A stretch of DNA of 8,397 nt, from positions 1-8,397 of the forward strand of contig JACOXQ010000056.1 of NCBI GenBank assembly GCA_016182285.1. The letters run 5' to 3'. Each line of letters starts with the position of its first letter. The stretch's first letter is position 1. Source of the DNA: Candidatus Kaiserbacteria bacterium. GTDB lineage: Bacteria; Patescibacteriota; Minisyncoccia; Phycocordibacterales; Phycocordibacteraceae. A model generated the notes under the pieces. That model was not told the DNA's origin, made no database searches, and was given only the letters and a program-made list of their open reading frames with translations. This document shows, in pieces, positions 1 to 6,478 of the stretch. The position numbers and the translations under genes are program-made.

Positions 1-19
1 ATAAGGATATGCGGAACAG

Positions 20-48
20 AAAACTTGGACATCGCCTGGACAAGTTTT
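20..48. terminator. Inverted repeat, possible bidirectional terminator
   Basis: An 8-bp perfect inverted repeat (AAAACTTG at 20-27, CAAGTTTT at 41-48) surrounds a 13-nt loop, so it reads as a hairpin followed by a short T-run on either strand. It lies downstream of secF near the window edge. The stem is AT-rich and the T-run is only four bases, so termination is a guess. The flanking 1-128 stretch holds no gene I can identify. Confidence 0.3.
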
Positions 49-102
49 AAGATTGCGTGCGGCATGGATGGGCGTATTATGATATGAACCGTCAGGCTTT
101 GT

Positions 103-122
103 CTTAAAGCGCGTCAGCGCGC
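103..122 (-). terminator. Weak intrinsic terminator after secF
   Basis: On the minus strand a 5-bp GC-only stem (GCGCG/CGCGC, 118-122 with 109-113) with a CTGA loop is followed by TTTAAG. It starts 7 nt past the secF stop codon, where the four-gene operon would end. The short stem and three-base T-run make it weak; the inverted repeat at 20-48 may back it up. Confidence 0.35.
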
Positions 123-128
123 ATCCGA

Positions 129-1028
129 CTACTTTTTAGCGAACCAGTTCGCGAGCGGGATAAGGAGCGGAGCGGAGCGGCAGATGGAGGAGAAGGTGCC
201 GGCGACGACGCCGACGAGCATCACGAGGGCGAAGTTGCGGGTCGCCTCCGCGCCGAAATAGATAAGCGCGAGAAGCGCGAGAACCACAGTGAGCGAAGTA
301 TTGATTGAGCGAGTCATCGTCTCGCTTATAGATTTCCCTATCGTATCCTCAAATGATTCTCTAACTCCTTCTTTTTCGTTTCTATTTAGATGTTCGCGCA
401 CACGGTCAAAGATGACTATGATGTCGTTCACCACATACCCTAGAAGTGCGAGAAGTGCGACGATGAAGAGTGAATCCACTTCGGCGCCGGTGAAGCGCGC
501 ATACGCGGCGTAGAAGCCAATCGGAACGACGATGTCTATTATGAGCATCGCGACGACCGTGAGCCCGTATCCCCAGCTCGGCACCGGTCGCGACACCTTT
601 CTAAAGGCGAAGGCGATGTAGAACACGATGACAACGATGACTGCAAAAATCGCCCACATCGCTTTGTTGGCGAACTGACTCCCGAGAGCAGGCCCGACGG
701 AAGTGTACGCGAGTTCGATAGTGCTTTCGTTTCCGGATACTGCGAGTAGCATAGCCTCGTGTTCTTCGGGGTTCATGGTACGCGTGCGTATGGAAATGGC
801 GTTTTCGCCGAATGCGCGAACGGACACCGCGCCTACCGGAACAAGCGCAGTTTGTTTCTGAATGTCGGCGAGCGGCGGACGACCGTTCGTATACTCAACT
901 TGCATCAGAGAACCGCCGGTAAAATCTATTCCGAGCGGAAGACCGAAGACGAGAATCGCGCCGACAGCCGCGGCGAGGATAAGGCCGGTGAGCCAGAAGA
1001 AGAACTTGCGATGAGTGATGATGTACAT
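129..1028 (-). CDS. secF: Protein translocase subunit SecF
   Basis: Inner-membrane partner of SecD. The SecDF complex uses the proton gradient to help pull exported proteins off the SecYEG channel. The 299-residue protein has the usual length and layout: a first membrane helix (about 10-30), the GIDFTGGS motif (33-40), a short periplasmic P4-type domain (about 40-108), the SVGPALG signature (110-116), and five further membrane segments. The signature GYVVNDIIVIFDRVREHL (197-214) is the conserved family block containing the proton-path region. The ATG start at 1026-1028 gives the canonical N-terminus and lies 12 nt after the secD stop, so the two are co-transcribed. Near the C-terminus, residues 281-289 (SICRSAPLL) are encoded by a GGAGC pentamer array where the family usually has a sequence like SIFIASPLL. 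The frame is intact. Identification is secure. Confidence 0.96.
   Translation of the reverse strand: MYIITHRKFFFWLTGLILAAAVGAILVFGLPLGIDFTGGSLMQVEYTNGRPPLADIQKQTALVPVGAVSVRAFGENAISIRTRTMNPEEHEAMLLAVSGNESTIELAYTSVGPALGSQFANKAMWAIFAVIVVIVFYIAFAFRKVSRPVPSWGYGLTVVAMLIIDIVVPIGFYAAYARFTGAEVDSLFIVALLALLGYVVNDIIVIFDRVREHLNRNEKEGVRESFEDTIGKSISETMTRSINTSLTVVLALLALIYFGAEATRNFALVMLVGVVAGTFSSICRSAPLLIPLANWFAKK
164..180. repeat. GGAGC pentamer tandem repeat inside secF
   Basis: The plus strand reads GGAGC three times plus GG, a 5-bp unit repeated 3.4 times, inside the last 20 codons of secF. Gain or loss of one unit would shift the reading frame of the final membrane helix end and tail. The array is short, so its slippage rate is unknown. 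Confidence 0.6.
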
Positions 1029-1033
1029 AGTAG

Positions 1034-1058
1034 TTAGGCGCTAGGCTTTAGGCTTTAG
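1034..1058. repeat. CTAGGC-type short repeat at the secD-secF junction
   Basis: The plus strand holds TTAGGCG, then two TAGGCTT heptamers and a final TAG. It encodes the last residues of SecD (LKPKA) and its TAG stop and spills into the 12-nt secD-secF spacer. A 10-bp piece, GCGCTAGGCT (1038-1047), recurs exactly inside the 23S intron at 7844-7853 among further TAGGC units. This suggests a dispersed short repeat, but only two sites are visible here. Confidence 0.5.
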
Positions 1059-2214
1059 AAAACCCGAATGCAAAGCCCACTTCCAGAATGGCGAATTCTC
1101 CGTTTCCGGAACAATCGCGAGCAGGAATACACGAGAGAGCGAAACGGCCGAAATGAAGGACGCGAGCACGCCGAGCACGAAGACCAGCGCGAAGCCCTGC
1201 ACTATGGATGTGCCGAGCCAGAAGAGAATCACGCCGGAAATAATCATGGTGAGATGACCGTCGCGAATCGCCGGCCACGCTCGGCTGAAGCCTATATGCA
1301 CGGCCTCCCTCGGGGTTTTCCCTCCGCGCAACTCTTCTTTCGTTCTCTCAAATATAAGTACGTTCGCGTCCACCGCCATGCCGACCGAGATGATAAGCCC
1401 GGCAACGCCCGAGGCGGTGAGCGTAACTGGAATGACCTTGATGACGGCGAGCATGAATGCGAGATATTCGGCTAGCGCGAGCGCGGCGACTGCGCCTGGG
1501 AGGCGGTACCACGCGATCATGAAAAGCGCGACTATGGCGAAGCCGATGAGACCTGCAATTACGCCCGCGCTGATGGCGGCGGCTCCGAGAGTCGGGCCGA
1601 CAGCAGAACTGCTCTGAAGGACAATTGGCACGGGGAGCGCGCCGAAATTAAGATTGCGCACCAAGTCGCGAGCCTCTGTCGCCGTAAATCGTCCGGTGAT
1701 GGTCGCCTGCCCGCCCGGAATCGCTTCTTGAATCACCGGCGAGGAAATCGGCTGGCCGTCGAGAAATATGGCGAGTTGTTTGCCGACATTCTCGGTAGTA
1801 ATCTTTTCAAAAAGTTTCGCACCTTCGTCATTAAAATTAAGAATGACTTCCGGTGCAGAGAGACCGGCAGTCGCGCCGAATATCCGTAACGCCCGGCAGG
1901 TCAACGATGAGACGGTCCTCGGTGATGCCAGAGAGCGCGCTCACTCTCTCGGTCTGGACGAGCGGCTCGGCGACGCCGAATAGGTTTACTCTGCGTTCAA
2001 TAACGCCCTGAAGGGCCGAGAGGGCATCATCACGCTCGCTTGAAGGCGTCTCGCTCATATCTGCCTTATAGACGAGCTCGGTGCCTCCGGCGAGGTCTAG
2101 GCCGAGCTTGAAGCGGTACGGGCTCGTTGGGTCGGCCTGCGTAGACCACACGAAGTAGATAAGCAAAAGCCCCATAAGCAGGGCAAAAACGGCAGACACC
2201 CGAAAACGAGTCAT
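1041..2214 (-). pseudogene. secD: Protein translocase subunit SecD, frameshifted with an internal gap
   Basis: SecD partners SecF in proton-driven protein export. The N-terminal part (ATG at 2212-2214) shows a membrane helix (about 8-24), LGLDLAGGTELVYKAD (37-52), ERRVNLFGVAEPLVQ (73-87) and RLIVDLPGV (101-109), then runs out of homology and stops at 1837-1839. The C-terminal part lies in another frame, from about 1870 down to the TAG at 1041-1043. It carries APEVILNFNDEGAKLFEKIT, the DGQPISSPVIQE block, RNLNFGALPVPI, and six membrane segments with the signature GMAVDANVLIFERTKEEL. Between the parts, SecD normally has roughly 60-90 more residues of the periplasmic P1 domain, including a TGLTG-like segment; these are absent. 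So the break is a deletion of length 2 modulo 3, near 1865-1890, not merely a one-base slip. The start overlaps the folD stop by ATGA. Because secF is intact, an assembly error is a serious alternative to a true pseudogene. Confidence 0.88.
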
Positions 2215-3077
2215 GAAGAGAGTATAGACGAATTCTTTTGTTCAGCAAGCATAACGACATTTTCAAAGAGGCAGGCGACAGCGAGGGGGCCGACGCCGCC
2301 GGGGACGGGAGTGAAGAGAGAGCACTTCGCCGCACAAGCCGGCTCAGTGTCGCCGACAATGACGCCTGATGATTCGGAAGTGCCGGCGTCTATAAGTATT
2401 ACGCCCTCTTTCAGCATCTCCGGCTTAATGATATGCGGCGAGCCGGCGCCGGAAACTATAATATCCGAGGCGCGCAGCGCCGCGGTAAAATCTTCTTGAT
2501 TTGTTTCTATAGTTAGCACACGCACATCTGCGCCCTGCTGTGTAAGCCACGTCGCCACGGGCGCTCCGACGAGAAATCCTGCGCCAATCACTACTGCTTT
2601 TTTGCCTTTCGCGCCAACATTATTCCGCACAAATATCTCCCGCACTGCTCCGACCACCGGCGGCAATAATGAAAGATTTCGTAAACCTTTCATTTCAAAC
2701 CCAGCGCGAGCGGCAGAGGAAAGGACGTCGGCATCTTTTTCTATCGGAATGGCGTCGCATACCGCTTTTGTATCAACCCCTTCCGGCAACGGAAGCTGGA
2801 CTATCAGCGCATCCGCCTCGCCTGCCGCTTTTCTGACACTATCCACAACTTTGAGCGACCGCTCATTCTCTTGGATACCTGTCATGTTCAGGCGACGAAC
2901 TTCTAGGACGCATCCGGCATCCGCCGCGCGTTTCGATTTAATTGCGAGATACGATTTTGTTGCCGGAGTTTCATTACATACAAGCGCGACAACCTTCGGT
3001 TGTCGCGCTAACTTTTCCGCGCGCGCTTTCGCGCGCGCTAGAATTTCTTTCGCCATTTTTCTTCCATCAAGAATCAT
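2211..3077 (-). CDS. folD: Bifunctional methylenetetrahydrofolate dehydrogenase / methenyltetrahydrofolate cyclohydrolase FolD
   Basis: Cytosolic enzyme that interconverts 5,10-methylene-, 5,10-methenyl- and 10-formyl-tetrahydrofolate, supplying one-carbon units for purines and initiator formyl-Met. Length is 288 residues, as usual. The catalytic N-terminal half has Y43 and K47 in SYLAIKSKR (matching the Tyr and Lys of the E. coli YVASK motif), QLPLP (94-98) and KDAD (114-117, with the conserved Asp). The C-terminal Rossmann half has GKKAVVIG, VGAP (170-173) and the strong signature TPVPGGVGPLAVA (256-268). Several positions diverge: the usual PCTP reads LPPVV (138-142), DGFHP is replaced by DVLSS, and the GRS of the cofactor loop is GAG (165-167). 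The ATG start overlaps the upstream sugar phosphotransferase stop (ATGA), and the stop overlaps secD in the same way. Identification is secure; cofactor preference is uncertain. Confidence 0.95.
   Translation of the reverse strand: MILDGRKMAKEILARAKARAEKLARQPKVVALVCNETPATKSYLAIKSKRAADAGCVLEVRRLNMTGIQENERSLKVVDSVRKAAGEADALIVQLPLPEGVDTKAVCDAIPIEKDADVLSSAARAGFEMKGLRNLSLLPPVVGAVREIFVRNNVGAKGKKAVVIGAGFLVGAPVATWLTQQGADVRVLTIETNQEDFTAALRASDIIVSGAGSPHIIKPEMLKEGVILIDAGTSESSGVIVGDTEPACAAKCSLFTPVPGGVGPLAVACLFENVVMLAEQKNSSILSS
3019..3038. repeat. Perfect GC palindrome with a GAAA loop, inside the start of folD
   Basis: Eight bases GCGCGCGC (3019-3026) are separated by TTTC from another GCGCGCGC (3031-3038). 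In the folD mRNA this gives an 8-bp all-GC stem closed by a GAAA tetraloop, starting about 13 codons after the ATG. It encodes ARAKARA. It may only reflect alternating Ala/Arg codons, but such a stable hairpin near a start codon could affect translation. Confidence 0.55.
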
Positions 3078-4294
3078 GTTCCCGAAAATGAGGCGAGGGC
3101 GCGGAGCGTCTTCAGCGCGATTGCGAGGTCCAACCCGAAGGAGCGATGCTTCAGGTAGTACAGGTCATACGAGACTTTTCGTTTCGTTCTCTCCACGTCC
3201 GCTCCTCCGCGAGGCGCATCGTAGTCGTGAATCTGCGCCCAGCCGGAGAGTCCTGGAGCAATCAAGTGGCGCATGTGATACTGCGGTACCTCGCGCTCAT
3301 ACACTTCGGCAATTTTTGGAAACTCAGGGCGCGGGCCAATGAAGGACAAATCGCCTGTGAGCACGTTCCAGAGTTGAGGCAACTCGTCCGCACGAGTCTT
3401 TCTAAGGATGCGGCCAACGGCCGTCACTCGGTTTTTCTTTTGGAGCTCGGGGTCGCCGTTGTCGTCAAAGAGCATGGACCGGAGCTTTAAGAGCCGAATG
3501 GTGCGCCCGCCCTTCCCGATGCGTTTCGGCCGCATGAAAGGCGCGCCGCTTTCCAGATAGAGGGCGAGCGCCGCGATGGCTATGAACGGAACCGCCACAA
3601 GCACAAGGACGAGTGCGAGAATGATGTCAAACGCCCGCTTGCTTCTGTCATAGAGCACGCGATTCTTTGACAACGCGGCAAGCATCTCGTCCGAGCTGAA
3701 TGTTTCCAGTGGAACACGGTCAAAGATTTCTTCATAGAGAGGGACGGCGTCCATCTTCGGCACAGAACCCGGCGCCTGATTTTTCTTGTCAACTCGCCCG
3801 ACAAATCGAATCAGGTACTTGCTGTTGTTGTTTACCTCTTCGTACAGCTCGTCGGCCGCCTGCCCCGTACCGACCAAGAGAACGGACACCCTACTCCCCT
3901 CCGCTATCTCGACACTCATTCGATAGAAACGCCACATACTCTCGGCGGCCACAGACACAACGAGATACAGTATTAGAATTGTCTTCGGGGCTATATTGAG
4001 CGGAAAGACGAAGAATAAAATAGCCGCTATCGCCACCGTGGCTACCTGCGCGCCGAGAATGCGCGTTCCCATCACTCTGCGTATCGGCCTCGTCTGCTTT
4101 TCATATAATCCGGCGATATAAAATACGGCAAGCGAGATGAGGAATATAGGCAGAAACGGCACCAGGTTGGCCTCAAAGTAACTGACTGGCGGTACGGCTA
4201 GGTTACGTATAAGGAGCGCGACCCAGAGAGACGCGACCAGTATGAAGAAATCGCCTATAAGGAGAAGTGCCGTCTCGCGGCGGTCGAAGGGCAT
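3074..4294 (-). CDS. Polyprenyl-phosphate sugar phosphotransferase (bacterial sugar transferase family), internally shortened
   Basis: Probable initiating enzyme of a surface glycan: it would move a sugar-1-phosphate from a nucleotide sugar onto undecaprenyl phosphate at the membrane. The N-terminal region has four membrane helices (about 9-29, 43-63, 81-100, 104-122), then a nucleotide-binding-like segment VSVLLVGTGQAADELYEEV (137-154). The C-terminal catalytic domain is complete: KRAFDI (219-224) leading into the re-entrant helix, KLRSM (270-274), the Asp-Glu dyad D303-E304 in RADELPQLWNVL, LSFIGPRPE (316-324), PGLSGWAQI (347-355) and YDLYYLKHRS. At 406 residues it is shorter than the ~450-475 usual for this architecture. 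The linker jumps from GRVDKKNQAPGS directly to MDAVPLYEEIFDRVPL, so ~50-70 residues of the central domain seem missing, in frame. It is first in the operon with folD and starts 52 bp from a divergent glycosyltransferase. Sugar substrate is unknown. Confidence 0.92.
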   Translation of the reverse strand: MPFDRRETALLLIGDFFILVASLWVALLIRNLAVPPVSYFEANLVPFLPIFLISLAVFYIAGLYEKQTRPIRRVMGTRILGAQVATVAIAAILFFVFPLNIAPKTILILYLVVSVAAESMWRFYRMSVEIAEGSRVSVLLVGTGQAADELYEEVNNNSKYLIRFVGRVDKKNQAPGSVPKMDAVPLYEEIFDRVPLETFSSDEMLAALSKNRVLYDRSKRAFDIILALVLVLVAVPFIAIAALALYLESGAPFMRPKRIGKGGRTIRLLKLRSMLFDDNGDPELQKKNRVTAVGRILRKTRADELPQLWNVLTGDLSFIGPRPEFPKIAEVYEREVPQYHMRHLIAPGLSGWAQIHDYDAPRGGADVERTKRKVSYDLYYLKHRSFGLDLAIALKTLRALASFSGT

Positions 4295-4346
4295 AGATTA
4301 TGGATACTATAACTCGCTATAATAATGTAAAGTTGTATTGTACAGC
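4295..4346. promoter_or_regulatory. Divergent promoter region
   Basis: This 52-bp AT-rich gap separates divergently read genes. On the plus strand a consensus TATAAT (4318-4323) would start transcription near 4330, leaving a leader of about 17 nt before the glycosyltransferase ATG at 4347; no good -35 box is seen. On the minus strand TATAGT (4311-4306) and TAGTAT (4309-4304) are -10 candidates, with TTTACA (4331-4326) as a possible -35 at a 14-16 bp spacing. The minus-strand leader would be only a few nucleotides. The presence of promoters is implied by gene layout; the exact boxes are inferred. Confidence 0.55.
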
Positions 4347-5321
4347 ATGAAAAAAATCTTATTTGTCATAACGAAGTCCAACTGGGGCGGTGCCCAGAGG
4401 TATGTCTACGACCTCGCGACGGCATTGCCAAAAAATGAGTTTGAAGTAAACGCAGCCTTCGGACAGGACGGGATGCTCGCAAAAAAACTGCGCGTGGCCG
4501 GCATAACGACTTTCCAAATCGGGGCTATGCAACGCGACGTTTCTGTATCTGCAGATATAAAAAGTTTTTTTGAACTGCTTCAACTGTTTGGTGCAGAGAA
4601 ACCGGACATCGTGCACCTCAACAGCTCTAAGGCCGGCGGTGTCGGGGCGTTGGCTGCGCGACTCGCGGGTGTGAAAAGAATAATCTTCACCGCGCACGGC
4701 TGGCCGTTCTGGGAACAAAGAAACATTTTGTCGCGAAGCGTGATTTGGCTTGCATCGTGGGCAACAATGCTCCTGGCACACACGACTATTTGTATCTCCG
4801 ACTACGACACGCGCGTGGCGTGCCGCATGCCTTTTGTCGGCCGCAAAACCGTGAGAATCTACAACGGCATAGATTTGCATATGCAGTTCGGTTCAGGCGA
4901 AAAAATTCGTAACGCTTTCCCAGACGGCGTAAGTATTACAGGAAACATCGGCGAGCTGACGAAAAATAAAAATCAAATTGCGCTCATAGAACAGGCAAAA
5001 AATGACCCCGCTATGTATGTCGCCATCGTTGGCGAAGGAGAAGACCGTGCGTATCTAGAAGAAAAAATAAAAGAATACAATCTTGTAGCTCGCGTGAAGC
5101 TCTTCGGGTTTATGCCAGCAATCGAAGTGCTCAAGGGTTTTGATGTATTTGCGTTGCCATCGCTGAAAGAAGGACTGCCGTATGTATTATTAGAAGCTAA
5201 AGCCGCCGACCTGCCTATTATCGCAAACCGCGTGGGCGGAGTAAGCGAAATACTGGATGCAAGAGATACGCATGAGTTCTCGCTTGAACAGATGGTGAGA
5301 AAGACTATAAAGGTCTATTAG
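4347..5321 (+). CDS. GT4-type (GT-B fold) glycosyltransferase, shortened near the C-terminus
   Basis: Probable cytosolic, membrane-associated retaining glycosyltransferase that adds a sugar to a lipid-linked glycan. N-terminal domain: MKKILFVITKSNWGGAQRYV (1-20) with the glycine-rich acceptor-side loop, then DIVHLNSSKAGGVGALAARL (87-106) and FTAHGWPF (114-121). C-terminal domain: IYNGID (171-176), the GNIGELTKNKNQ block (199-210), VAIVGEGEDRAYL, VKLFGF, and the family E-x7-E motif EGLPYVLLE (E275, E283). After NRVGGVSEILDA (294-305) the protein passes directly to RDTHEFSLEQMVRKT. Family members usually have about 45 more residues here (a GLLVPPGD-like stretch and helix), so an in-frame internal loss is likely; total 324 residues against ~370. 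I chose ATG 4347 over a TTG 9 nt upstream because MKKILFVITK is the typical N-terminus. Neighbour to a divergent sugar phosphotransferase, so a shared glycan pathway is likely. Donor and acceptor unknown. Confidence 0.9.
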   Translation: MKKILFVITKSNWGGAQRYVYDLATALPKNEFEVNAAFGQDGMLAKKLRVAGITTFQIGAMQRDVSVSADIKSFFELLQLFGAEKPDIVHLNSSKAGGVGALAARLAGVKRIIFTAHGWPFWEQRNILSRSVIWLASWATMLLAHTTICISDYDTRVACRMPFVGRKTVRIYNGIDLHMQFGSGEKIRNAFPDGVSITGNIGELTKNKNQIALIEQAKNDPAMYVAIVGEGEDRAYLEEKIKEYNLVARVKLFGFMPAIEVLKGFDVFALPSLKEGLPYVLLEAKAADLPIIANRVGGVSEILDARDTHEFSLEQMVRKTIKVY

Positions 5322-6478
5322 CCGCCGAGATATTCGTTCGCATTTATGTCGCGCGTTGCGACGCGTCCGTGGCGCGCGAGCGAGGTAATGATCCCGAGCG
5401 AAGCGAATTCAAGCACAAGATGAGACCCGCCAGAGCTCATAAAGGGTATCGTCGTGCCGGTCACCGGCAGAAGCCCGAGACTGATCCCCGTGTGTATCGC
5501 CACATGCGCGGCGAATAAAATGAGCACGCCGAGTGTGAAGAAAGCGTCGAAATTTGTGACCGCGGCGCGTGCGATCTGGGCGAGTCTGGCAAAAAGAAGC
5601 GCGTACAGGGAGAATAGAAGAGCAACGCCTATAAATCCCCATTCCTCTGCAAATGCGGCGAAAATAAAGTCTGTCTGATATTCAGGAAGGAAACGCAGTT
5701 TTGACTGCGTGCCGTACCCGACGCCTTTGCCGAAGAGTTCTCCTGAACCTACAGCGATCTTAGCCTGATAGGCGTTGTAGCCGGAGCCGTGAATATCGGC
5801 CGCCGGATTAACGAAAGAAATAATCCGTGTGCGCTGATACGGCTTAAGACCTTCAAACCAGAGAAGAGACGCAACCGCAAGTCCGATGAGTCCCAAGACA
5901 GCGAGATGTTTCTTAGAAATGCCTGAGACAAGCATCATGCCAAGCCAGACGACGCCGAATATGATCGCATTCCCCATGTCGGGTTCAACTAGAATCAGCA
6001 GAATTAGAACGAGCGCATATAGGCCTGAAACGATAATGTGACGGAAATCGCCTATTTCAACGTGCCGGCGCGAGAGATATTTGGCGAGGAGAGCCAGCAA
6101 GGCGAGCTTGGCAAAGTCGGCCGGCTGGAACGAAATCAGCCCGAATGAGAACCACGCGCGCGCGCCGAGAATCGGGTCCGCGAACAAGAGCAGTGACGCG
6201 AGCAGCGCGAGTGCAAGCACATACAGAGCCATTACCACCGGTGTACGGCGAACGAAACTCATATCCAGCCTTGATATGCCGAGATATATGCAGAGTGCAA
6301 CAGCCAGCCAGAGCATCTGGCGCGGAGCGGACGAAGCGTCCCCCCCGAACGTACTTATGGTGAGGATGCCGAGGAGCGAGAGTGCGAGCGCCGGCAGAAG
6401 CAGTGTCCAGTCTCCGCCGTAGGTATAGCCGCCTCCTGCGGAAAAAAATATTCTGAATAATTTCCTCAAAAAGTTCAC
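5318..6478 (-). CDS. rodA: RodA/FtsW-type SEDS peptidoglycan glycosyltransferase
   Basis: Multi-pass membrane protein that polymerises lipid II into peptidoglycan glycan strands, normally with a class B penicillin-binding protein; none is encoded here. The 386-residue protein has about ten membrane helices. SEDS motifs in order: GARAWFSFGLISFQPADFAK (105-124), EPDMGNA (165-171), GSGYNAYQAKIAVGSGELFGKG (about 231-252), LPEYQTDFIFAAFAEEWG (264-281) with D270 matching the essential Asp of RodA, and GLLPVTGTTIPFMSSGGS (335-352). RodA is preferred over FtsW because of the Q-DFIFA-AEE-G form and the short tails. Unusual residues: HTGIS where N-x-GM is typical, and SSGGS instead of SYGGS. I chose GTG at 6476-6478, which overlaps the upstream stop as GTGA; a longer in-frame extension would only read into the upstream gene. 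Translation is probably coupled. The gene converges on the glycosyltransferase with stop codons overlapping by 4 bp. Confidence 0.94.
   Translation of the reverse strand: MNFLRKLFRIFFSAGGGYTYGGDWTLLLPALALSLLGILTISTFGGDASSAPRQMLWLAVALCIYLGISRLDMSFVRRTPVVMALYVLALALLASLLLFADPILGARAWFSFGLISFQPADFAKLALLALLAKYLSRRHVEIGDFRHIIVSGLYALVLILLILVEPDMGNAIIFGVVWLGMMLVSGISKKHLAVLGLIGLAVASLLWFEGLKPYQRTRIISFVNPAADIHGSGYNAYQAKIAVGSGELFGKGVGYGTQSKLRFLPEYQTDFIFAAFAEEWGFIGVALLFSLYALLFARLAQIARAAVTNFDAFFTLGVLILFAAHVAIHTGISLGLLPVTGTTIPFMSSGGSHLVLEFASLGIITSLARHGRVATRDINANEYLGG

Noticed and set aside
1..65. Partial open frames at the left edge (minus ATG at 65 open to the edge; plus frame ending at 50)
   Set aside because: Only 15-21 codons are visible, neither resembles a known protein end, and both overlap the inverted repeat at 20-48; either might be a real gene end but cannot be supported.
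1837..1914. Programmed frameshift as the sole explanation for the split secD
   Set aside because: Family residues are missing at the junction, so a simple shift would not restore a normal protein, and no slippery heptamer is evident.
2602..3342. 246-residue plus-strand open frame across folD and the sugar phosphotransferase
   Set aside because: Antisense shadow of two genes with strong conserved motifs; its Ser/Arg/Pro-rich composition is typical of reverse-frame reading in GC-rich DNA.
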